From Lutraria lutraria (lineage: Eukaryota > Mollusca > Bivalvia > Venerida > Mactridae): a stretch of 64,000 nt of DNA. The notes under the pieces were generated by a model. The model ran no database searches and was not told where the DNA came from. It saw only the letters and a list, made by a program, of their open reading frames with translations. Below are positions 47,301 to 59,300 of this stretch, in pieces. Position 1 is the first letter of the stretch. Every line of letters begins with the position of its first letter. The stretch is from positions 25,261,843 through 25,325,842 of the forward strand of contig OZ026838.1 in assembly GCA_964023205.1 (NCBI GenBank), written 5' to 3'. A program made the position numbers and the translations under genes.

Positions 47301-50300
47301 CGACCTCACGTCAGTTACAAGAAACTTGTGGTTATAGTCAGAGTCCATAACCACTTGACCACAAAGACTCCTCTCCAGATTTATCTATGTATGTGTCAGT
47401 TACATGTACGTCTGTAGTCAGTGATATTGTAAAGTTTCATTTCCCCACCCCCCTTGAATGTATATCAATACCACATTTTATTTAAAGTTTTGTTAAATCA
47501 TATGAAAGAGCTGAATGTCTATGAAGCTTTGAAAGTTAATGTATGCTTAACATTCTGACAGATAATTTAGCATAATATAAATATTTGCCAATCAATTTGA
47601 CCCGGTTATGGGTGGATTTTCTGGTAATCTATAAATATTTATCTTCAAAGAAGTGAACATATTTCACCTTTTGTGCCTCATGCCTGCTGCATCAGACAAA
47701 TTGTTTAGCAAAAGTTAACAAAAATTGTTGATATTACCTTTATACAACCACACCCAACATCTGAACATCACACTCTATATTTTATTTATCCATGAACATA
47801 TCTTAAATACCCTCTTTGTATGTTTGAAGTACATTGATAAGGCCTGGCATGAAAAATGTTAGTTGTAGTCACATGACCTAAATTTTGTTGACTTTTATTA
47901 TGCCTTGTCCTAAGTAAGAAAAACTGGAATATAGAATTGTAAGTTCTTTTTCTCTCAGATTTGCGAAAAAATTGGGGGTTGTAAGAATTTTGAATATCTT
48001 TAAGTAAACTACAAACCATCCAGTTTTTAATGATGGCCTAAATAAGTTTGACATTCGTTTCTAGATCTTTTTTTCAATCATCCGTCTGTCCAAATTTTAG
48101 TTTCCGAGCAATAACTCAAGAAATATTTCATGGATTGGTTTCATATTTTACATGAAGGTGTATAATAATAAAATACAAGTCAAGTTCGATTACCGTTAAA
48201 ATCCAAATCTTTTCACAGGTGTTACGGCCCCTTTTAACATAGTGCTCAGCTGGGCAGACAATGGTGTCCTCCTCAAGACACATTTCTAGTTACAGTTACA
48301 GGATTATTTGTTATATATATCATGCAGCTCAATGGTTTAAACTTTCATTTATATTACTTAAAGTTTTATATTATAAGACATCTAAATTTAGTTACATGAA
48401 CAGTCAAATTATTTTTCTTGTTTAAAAAAACTTATTTCTTTGAGATTGCATTCATATTTGGCCAATTACAAACATGTATGTTAAAACTTTCTTTATGCAA
48501 TATTTTTGTCAGAATGACTGATAAGTTGGATTCTGTTTTGTGATGGTTGATCATTTCAGACTGCTTACCTATGATAACCCATTGCAAGTTTATTTCTTAT
48601 CATTCTTAATCTCAGAAACATGCCCATTACTCACGTGGCAGTCATATAATGTGCGTTGACAATCACGTGCTTTAAAGTGTCAACGAAATTCGGTTATCAG
48701 CTATCTTAAGATATACCTGTGTATTGCACTTTTATCTCAAATAATTGATTCTGATACATTGCACTTTTACTTGTTTTAATGTTCCTCCTTGATTCAATCT
48801 TGCGGTTATTGTAGGTTCAGATGTTTATATAACCCAGTGACCCAATTCTTTATTGGGTTTGAATATCTGTGGTGTTTTTGAAATGTTGTGTAAATATTTG
48901 ATCAAAGCTAGAAATAGGGTAAAAGCTAACTGATTGATTTTCTCTCTGATAAAATAAGAAAATTGTTGGGGACAATTTCTTATGGGAGATTGTATAAGTT
49001 TTAATAGCATTTTGTTAAAGTTTATTTGCTTGGCTTTCGCAGAAAATTTACATACAAAAAGTTTATTGTGTTTTTATAGGAAAATTTAGATTAGTTTTTT
49101 TATTGCTTATTTGGATCAGTAGGTCGGCGGGACAATTTATATGTTCTAATCCTGTGAGGGAGTCCCTGCTTGGCAAATCTATATGCAATGACCGATATAG
49201 CTAAGTCACCTACATTTTGTGGCCTGAAGAACATTGTACTTACCTATTATCTTGTGTATACATCAAATCTATTTAGATCTGATCTAAATGTAATGGTAAT
49301 TGGTCAGTTTTGTATAAAGTTTTCAGTGTACAGTGTATTGATATTTCTTGTACTATTATGTCTGCTACATAGTAATTTAATATTATATTAAGATATTTTT
49401 CGATATGAATTCATCGGTGAATACCCCTTATGAACCTGTCTGTTTTCTTTGTGATTTTTTTTTTATATTTGCAGTAAAACTTCATTATAATGTCTGCTTA
49501 TATTTGGACTGGTTTACAATATATATTTTTTATTTTAACATGATAGTGAGACCATCTCAATATAAGACTGGGGTTAGTATTTAGGTTTATCTACAGGTAC
49601 GAAATAAAATGACAGAATTTTGTAATTTTTGATAATTAATCCCAACAGCTTAAGTCACAGTAAGACCCACCTCCGTGGTCCAGTGAATAAAGCCGCCAAC
49701 TTCAAATCACTGTAACCTCTCACTGATGGAGGGTTGTGGGTTCGAGCCCCGCTACCAACCATGTCTCATATGATTCTGACTGTTGAAAAGGGGCGTAAAA
49801 CTCGAAATAAACAAACAAAATAAGTTACAGGCTGTATTTTGTGTTTTTTCATAGGTTGTTTTACAGGTATTTACTTGTTTTGTTTGTTTTCTAAATAGTG
49901 TATTGTACGAGTAATTATTGAAGAATATGAGAGGCTCGCTGGCAAAATTGGGCCTATGCCTTAACTATAAATTGTGGCGTCTTTAAATAAAGTATTTATA
50001 GTTATTACAGTCAAACCAGTGACTTAGCGGCCACCTCGTAATAAATTTCATTCTTTTAAAATGTCATTGATTAGTTAGAACTAAATTCCCTCAGAATGAA
50101 GGTCACCTGTCAATATAGGTCATATTTTGTCTTTCCAAAGGGTGGCCTTTCTTCACAGGCCTGACTGTATTTGACTGCTCTTAAACATCAAGTCCTTAGG
50201 GTTCTACTTTACAAAGCATTCATGTTGCCTATCACATATTTGTGAACACTTACCGCAATTAGATATTAATCTTTTCCTGGTAATTTCTTGTTATTCTGTT

Positions 50301-53300
50301 AACAATTTAGTCTGGAGTTCCTTCCCCTTACACTATGTTATCGGGTCAGGCAAAGCGCAATAATGGCAGTGTCCTCTGTACATTCTAAAGTAGGGGTATT
50401 TTCTTATATCAAGTGATCAAGTGCTTGTGAGGGTTGGTAATGAATCCTATTTATATAATATATATCATAGATGTCCAATTTTTAGATGATCACAAAAGAT
50501 TTTTTTGGAAACTTTAAAGACTCACATCTGAAATTATAGCTACTTCATGAAAGTATATATATCAACAAATAAGAATGATCATTAAAATATCTCACCGCTG
50601 TTGCAATATTAGTACATAAACAATTAAAATTAGGCATAACATCACAAATTGTCAGTCAAAATAAGAATATTCCGTTGCCTGTGCATTACCACTGAAGGCC
50701 ACCATTATTGAGCTTTGCGTGACGTAATTGAAGAGCAGGTCCGGGAACCAGACTATTAACAATTATCCTTTGATTGAAGCATGTACTTCATAGGAATCCT
50801 TTTATATTAAGGTGCATGACCTGCTTGTGACTTATATACTGGTATAAAAATGTTACATTCAACAAAATTATACAATTGCTTCTATAACTAGGTCTTATTT
50901 TTCAATTGAATTAAAATCATAACCTAACTTTTTACAACTTAGCAAAACATTTTGAAAGCAATTGAAATGTAGTCCAAATATTTGCCTTACCACACATTGA
51001 TTTTGAGCTCTTGTGCAATTCTTGTTGTATTGGATTTACAATTAACAACCAATTATATATTTTTCAAAAAAAAATATCTTTCCTTGTGCAAACCTGTCTG
51101 GTTATAAATAATTGTTTTTTTCCCTTTCAAGCTTCTCTTTAAAACTGAAACTGAAAAGTTAAAGATGTTATTATACTATTTATGGAATTGATGATTCCGT
51201 TTATAGACGATGGAAATTAGAAAGACTTGAAGTATAAAAAATTGTGTCAGTATCATGCTGAGTGTAATCTTGTGCTTTGAATGGTTGATTTTTATGAGCA
51301 TTGAATCTCACGTGTACTAAATGTCCAGTTTTTATTTATTTATTTATTTTTTTTATTGATTTTGATCCAATTGTAGAAATTTGTTTTTGATTGAAATTAT
51401 CATTGACATTTATGTAAGATTGACAATCAAGAGGAATCTGGCTGGTTGCTGTTATTGACCATTTTTAGCTCACCTGAGCATGCAGTACACAAGAAGAGGT
51501 ATATAGTGATCACCTCTGTCAGTGGTTTATCATGTGTTGGATCCATGGATAATCCTCTACTTAGATTCTTTGAATGCAGCTTTTGGGGTGAAAATTGGCC
51601 CAGTCAGTGGGGAGAGGGGTTATGTTTTATGTAGACTTATGTATAGGAAGGACTTTAAAAATCTTCTTCACCAAATTATGTATAGGAAGGACTTTAAAAA
51701 TCTTCTTGACCAAAAGTCAGCATATATATTACTATTTTGATTACATGAAAAAATACTGAAGTTTAAATAAGACAAGTGATGCAGTCAATTTAAGATAATT
51801 ACAGTTAATCTGAAAATTATCTTTAGAGTGAAGTTTGTATTTATATGTATGACCAAAAGTCACTTGTTTACCAAATTGTCTATTCATTTTATTCAGGTAA
51901 GCAATATTCTTCTGTCATGGCCATTTTTATCTGATTTTAGAATTATAGTGGGACTTAATCTACTCTTAATAAATTCCTTTAAAGATGCACATTTATTTCA
52001 AGTAACTCTCATTAAGACAATTAAGTGTTGCTCTTGTCCTATCAAGTTTAAAGTATGTCAGTGTTATTTTTGTACATATCTTATCAAGTTGCCTGCCTGT
52101 TCCTGACCTGGAAACCTCATTTTGACCAGATTTTTGTCGACAGTTTAATGAAACACTTCATATGCATAGTCTTGATTCAATTGTTTATTAAATGTTTAAG
52201 ATGGTAATTGACCCTAGTAAATAACCTTTACAGGACTTTGATGGGGACAAAAAATTAGCAATTATGCTAATGAGTGTGATTTATGTGGAATGTTATTTCC
52301 ACTTTTTCATCATTTTTGGTACACATACTCCTTGAAATATCTAGCCGGATAGATGTGAAACAGGAAGGTGAAGGCTGCTGTGTAATTGACTATGTGCATA
52401 CTGTAATTAATATAAATTATGCTTTATATGCTCGATAGCATTTCACCAGTTAACAATTGTTTAGAGTGTGAAATGAAATATTACTAAAGCTCATATTGCA
52501 CAGTAATGATTTAGCAGACCTCTTGTTACATTCAGGGTCAATTAATTGCTGTCTATGATGAACTGATGGTACAGAGTTAGCTAGTCACTTGTAGAGGGAC
52601 CAGCTAAAAGTTCGGTTAATGTATACATATAGTACTGGTTCAGATATGAACTAGGAGCATGGATAAAATTGAATATAATTAATGGAAACATGATTTTTTC
52701 TTGAACTGTTCTTAAATAACTGTTCATAAATAGTTTATGAAGTATGCATCACTATTTAACAGGGGGTGACCACCAATTATATAAGGTGATAAAATTATTA
52801 TCTGTACACAACAACACTTGCAAATATAGAAATAACTAAAATATTTTACTATTTTGGGCAATCTGCTGATACAATAATGTACGCGTTATGGGGGTTAAGT
52901 ATTGTGAAACAGGTCAGTATTTACGAATAAAGTTCAGGTCTGACGTCAAAAGGCTCAAAATAAAGGATAAGTACGCTTTGAACTTAGAGTGATTAAAAGG
53001 ATTATGTTACCTTTTAATGAAGTTAATATTGCTTTTTGTGTTACATAGGGGTGACAAGGGTAATTGTAATAAAAATAAATCAAATTTTGACTTTTGAAAA
53101 GCTTGCATTGACATGTTATGCTGTAGTTTAGTCTGTTTAAAAGAATAAATTACCTCTTTTTGCCTTCATTTTTACTGTGCAGATTAAAAATCATGAAATA
53201 ATAATAATAATGACTTTATTTCAAGAGGCTGCACATTTGGATAAAACCAATCTTCCATGTGGGCCTCAAAGTATACATTTACATAATATGGTGAATTATA

Positions 53301-56300
53301 CAATATTTACAAAACAGTACATTGACTAATGCAGAAATAATCATTATAACTGTATAACAAATAAGTAAGTATAAAACAAGACTAGGAGATCAAATTAGAT
53401 GTTAGAAAAAGTCTATAATAAGTTATAAGTTACTTGAATGTACACTGAGAGTGGTATTTAGTTAGGAAACTTCCATTTAAGATAATTTTCCCTAAAAGAT
53501 GATAGACTTTCAATAGTTCTGATTTCTAATGGTATTTCATTTCAAATTTTTGGACCAGAATATGATAGGGAATTACGAAGGAATTCAACATTTGGTTTAG
53601 GGACAACAAGTTTTTTATTTGAAGAGGATCGAAGAGAATTGTTACTTGTGTAATGAAAGTGGTTATATAAATTATCAGGACACATATTATTGAGGCATTT
53701 ATAAACAAGTATGGCCTTCTTATATTCAACACGATCATTAAATTTTATCCAGTTTAATTTCCTGAATAATTCCTGGGATGGAGCATCAAATGGTTGATCT
53801 AGAATTACACGTGCAGCTCTCTTTTGAAATTTTAACATATTATTTGATAATTCTGTATTACATGATCCCCATATTGTACAACAATAATCTATGTATGGAA
53901 GAATATAAGCATTATAAAATAATTTTCTTGAATTCAAGTTCAGACAGAATTTTATGCGTAGTAAAAGATAAAGGAGAGAATTGCATTTTTTTAATGTTTG
54001 GGTAACTTGTTGTTTCCAATTTAAGTTTTGATCAATGTATATTCCTAACAATTTTTCCACAGTAACTTGTTCAAGTGTTTGGTTATTTAATGCAACATTA
54101 GAATTATTATCATTAATTACTTGATTCCTTCTTGAAGCAGATAAATAGATCAGTTTTGTTTTATTTGCATTTGGTACCATAGAAACAATAGTGTCCTTCA
54201 TTTCAGGTAATCAGGTAATAATCTTAGTCATAAATGATTGTTATATAACAATATTAATAGTAAATATTATATAACAATATCAAAAGTAAACAAAGTACTG
54301 AAAGTACTCATGGAAACTGAACTGGCATAAATTTGCACTGCAACATGAAACGGCAACTAGACTGAAAAGTGTAACAATTGCATGCTTTGCGGATGTAGTG
54401 AAACAAAGTTCTTTGGTCCGTATTAAAGTTCAAGTGCACCCACTAAGTGACAGCTATGGAAAGTTGAACTGTCTTCAGATCTTAAACAACTACAGCAGTA
54501 ACACAACAAAACAACAGGATCAGCAGCTACACAGCAAAACAACAGCGACACAACAAAACAACAGCAGTATCACAACAACAGCTCTAAAATAACACCTGCA
54601 GTAATAACAACGAAATCTTATTGTTGGACAAATTTAGTTTGTTGATCATGCAGTGTATCATACATCAGCATATATATTACTATTTTGATTACATGAAAAA
54701 ATACTGAAGTTTAAATAAGACAAGTGATGCAGTCAATTTAAGATAATTACATTTAATCTGAAAATTATAAAATCTGTCAAAATTATCTTTAGAGTGAAGT
54801 TTGTATTTATATGTATGACACATTTACCAGTGTTATTCATTACACACACACGAATGTCATATTATACATTAAGGGTGCCCAACGTGGGAAAATTTCTGGA
54901 TTATTCAGTTGCAGCTGCATTATTTGATTAACAAGCTGGGAATAATTTCCATGGTTACAAAAACCATACAAGTTTTCCATTGTGTTTCATGCAGATAGAG
55001 GGTTTTTGCTCCCATGCATTTAAGCGTGCGCATTCCTTGGTTTGATAAATTATCTTTAGTAGAATACTGCATAATGCACTTTATTTTTTATGCCGTCTGC
55101 TGCACAGCAATGACTTATGGGTATTTTTTTTTCAGTCTGGAATATTACTCATTTTTATCAGCATTGTATAAAAATGTGTCATGTTATCTTCTTGTCCCAT
55201 CATTATTAATCATTTTCAAATTTTCACTCCATTTTGGTGTAAGGTTTATGTATAAAACGTTGTTTGATTGTATGAATTATGTGTACCAGTCAAGCATCTG
55301 ACATATTTATGTGTGAAGTCTAATGCAGAAAATCTGCACCACTTAATTATAAATTTCTTTCTCTGGTGTGTTGGAAGCCGACAGATACTACATATCTTTA
55401 TATAAAGTGATTTCATTGTTATTATGTAAAGAAAATAATTTTCGGTTGATTGATATGAATTTCTTTACTTGATTTAGACTTTGCAAGAGGGGGGTAGTTA
55501 ATTTGGAAGGGGGGGGGGGGGTGTGTGTAAGTTCAGGTGTGACAGCTATGACAGGGGCATTGGAAAGCCTACTGTTAATACATGACTCAGTCTACCCCCC
55601 CCCCCCCCCACACACACACTGAGCATGTTTAAATATAAAAAGTTTGGAAATAACCAAACAACCAAATGACCTGTGAGGTCAATGTCTGACATCGTTCTCC
55701 TGATGTGCCGTGTAACAACCTGCTTTCTTCCCATCATTCTGTAACAATTTTTATACCCCCAGATATGAAATATATGGGGGCTATATTGGATTCACGCTTG
55801 ACGGTCGGTCGGTCGGCCGGTCGGTCGGTCGGTCGGTCGGTCGGTCCGTGCGTCTGTAGACACAATTTGTCCGGAGAATTTCTCAGCAACTACTTACAGG
55901 ATTTTAATAAAACTTCACAGATGTGATCAGTAGTAAGCCTAGTTGTGCTAGCTTAAAGCATTTTTCGTTCGGATTAATTTTCACTGAGTTATACCCCTTT
56001 GTTGTTTTTATACAGTATATACAATAGGCAAATTTTGTCCGGACAATTTCTCAGCAATTACTCACAGGATCTCAATGAAACTTCACAGAAGTGATCAGTA
56101 GTAAGCCTAGTTGTGCATGCTTAAAGCAATTATTGTTCGGATTAATTTTCACTGAGTTATAGCCCTTTGTTGTTTTTATACAGTATATACAATAGGCAAA
56201 TTTTGTCCGGACAATTTCTCAGCAATTACTCACAGGATCTCTATGAAACTTCACAGAAGTGATCAGTAGTAAGCCTAGTTGTGCATGCTTAAAGCAATTT

Positions 56301-59300
56301 TTGTTCGGATTAATTATCACTGAGTTATAGCCCTTTGTTGTTTTTATACAGTATATACAATAGGCAAATTTTGTCCGGACAATTTCTCAGCAATTACTCA
56401 CAGGATCTCAATGAAACTTCACAGAAGTGATCAGTAGTAAGCCTAGTTGTGCATGCTTAAAGCAATTATTGTTCGGATTAATTTTCACTGAGTTATAGCC
56501 CTTTGTTGTTTTTATACAGTATATACAATAGGCAAATTTTGTCCGGACAATTTCTCAGCAATTACTCACAGGATCTCTATGAAACTTCACAGAAGTGATC
56601 AGTAGTAAGCCTAGTTGTGCATGCTTAAAGCAATTTTTGTTCGGATTAATTATCACTGAGTTATACCCCTTTGTTGATTTTATACAGTATACAATAGGCA
56701 AATTTTGTCCGGACAATTTCTCAGCAACTACTCACAGGATCTCAATGAAACTTCACAGAAGTGATCAGTAGTAAGCCTTGTTGTGCTAGCTTAAAGCAAT
56801 TTTCGATCGGATTAATTTTCACTGAGTTATAGCCCTTTGTTGTTTTTATACAGTATATACATTAAGCAGATTTTGTCCGAACAATTTCTCAGCAACTATT
56901 CACAGGATTTCAACGAAACTTCACAGAAGTAATAAGTAGTTAGCCTAGTTGTGCATGCTTAAATCATTTTTCATTTGGATTGATTTTCACTGAGTTATAG
57001 CCCTTTGTTTTTTTCTACAGTATATACAATAGGCAAATTTTGTCCTGACTATTTCTCATTGACTACTGCCAGGAATTCAATAAAACTTCTCAGAAGTGAT
57101 GAGTAGTTAGCTTAGTTGTGCATGCATTAAGCTTGTCTTGGTTGGTTGATTTTTTTCACTGAGTTATGGCCCTTTGTTGTTTTTATACAGTGTATATACA
57201 ATATCTCAGTAACTACTCATAGGAATTCATTGAAACTTCACAGAAGTTATAAAAAGCAAGCCAAGTTGTGCATGCAATAACCAGGTTTTGTTTGGATTAA
57301 TTTTCACTGAGTTATGGCCCTTTGTTTTATACAATTAGGTAAATTTTGTCCTTACTATTTCTCAGCAACTACATGCAGGAATTCAGTGAAACTTCTTAGA
57401 AGTGATAAGTAGTTTGCCAAGTTGTGCATGTCCACAATAGGTTTTGTCCAAGTAAATTTTAATGAGTTATGGCCCTTTGTTATTTTTTATATAATGTATA
57501 TTTAGAAACTGGTCAGGATATATCTAAGCAACAATTTGCTGGTATTAAAAAAATGAAAATGCATTATATTTCCCTCTGTAAAATGTAACAATAACTGTGT
57601 CAAGGCCGCATCTGGGGGTATTCATCACCTTTAGTGATAGTTCTAGTTTCTATTTTCCTGCATGATAATTAAGGAATGGTTAAATGACTTTGCTTGCCAC
57701 AACTTCCTATAGATGGGGAAACACTTTGCACATTAGGTCTTGTCCTACGTCATATTGATATTAAGGACTGGCCTTAACTGACTGAGCTGACCAGCAGGCT
57801 CTTGTTGTACCTGAAGTCATAACTAGAATGTCTGAATCATGATACATATTTTGTACAGAAACCATGATGTAAAGACAATTTGAGGATTGTTTCTGTATGA
57901 CCTACTACTGTCAATTGTTTGTCTATATAAGTCTCACAGAATTTCTCAGAGAATCCATAACCTATTCTGTCACTAATAATTTGATCATGATAGGTTCTCA
58001 CTTGATTAATTTTCTAGGTTAGAAACTGGAGAATTTATTGACTAAATGTACTCTTAAATTAGGTTCTTTGCCTGAAGTATTACTGAGGTCAGTTACTAGA
58101 TAAAAGACAAGAATTGAACAATGTGATTAGTTCAGTCACCATCTACACATTGATTTTCACATGATGAAGTAATTGAGTCTTATTATACAATAAGTTATTC
58201 TTTCTGTGGCTTGTGTGCTCAGTTAGGTCATGTGAAGGGAAAGTCAGAAACTTAGGGTACTTAAGTGTTCACTTGCTTTATTTAGGCTTTAAGTACTTGT
58301 ACCTCAGTAACCTGTTTTGTCCGTTGTTTAACGGCTCATTCTTCACCGATGGTCGTTTCATGGCCGCCCCAGAGATCGGAGAGAAGATACAGGAGAACCG
58401 AGTATTTGTGTCCCTTCACTTTGAATAGTTTTTCCTGGTTCTTTCATCGGCCCGGTTTCTTTATCGGCCCAGTGTAAAGAACCAATGCACACCTTGCCCG
58501 TTTCCTGTGATTCTCTTAACACTAGTACTTGGCTCGGTGATCGGGATTAGGACACTGAAGAAACTTCCATGAAAAATTGGTTACCTCAGCTTTGATTTTC
58601 AGTTCTGGTTGATAAGTGTTGACTTCAAAAACATTTTCATCTTCGATATCTATTTCATCTCATTGTCAATGATTTAATTGATTGGTTTGTGAATTATATG
58701 TCAATACACCCCCCCCCCCCCCCCCTCCCACAGTCTCCTACTAACATCAAATACTACCACATCATTAAAGATAATCCATTTTTCCCTTACATAGTTTTGT
58801 ATGTGCATTATGCATTAAGTTGCATCTTTTTGTGTGTCTGACTGCATATAATTTAATGGCTGGTTGATTCTCTAATGTATGTCTCAGTGGGATGGCTTAC
58901 ATAAGATAATAAATAGGTATTTTTAGATGCTATAATCATTCATCTGAGCTGTATAGTTAAATATTAATGTGTGAAGTAGAGCAGTATGCACACAACCCAC
59001 ATCAAACAACTAAGAAATGTATGTCAGTAGCACAATCTGTCTGCTGCACAGAAATCAATACAGTGGTATTATGAATCACTCTCCTATTCATGGAGATATT
59101 TTATGGCAGACCCCCCCCCCCCAACCCTCTCTCTCTCATACTTTACTCTCTTCCATTTCACCAGAATTTGTCTGTAAAAAAGCTAATGGGGTCGGGGTCG
59201 GGGGTATTTTATTTGGGTGGTTTCGAATGATTTATTTAAATATGTAAATATGATGTCTGTGGTATACTTGTTGGGATAGTAAATCATAAAAATTAATGTA

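Noticed and set aside
54398..54592. Thr/Gln-rich 64-residue frame
   Set aside because: Arises from CAA/CAG low-complexity sequence.
55509..55619. Poly-G followed by TGTGTGT and, 70 bp on, poly-C followed by ACACACAC, first read as a large hairpin
   Set aside because: The second block is the complement in the same direction, not the reverse complement; only the G and C runs could pair. Treated as two microsatellites.
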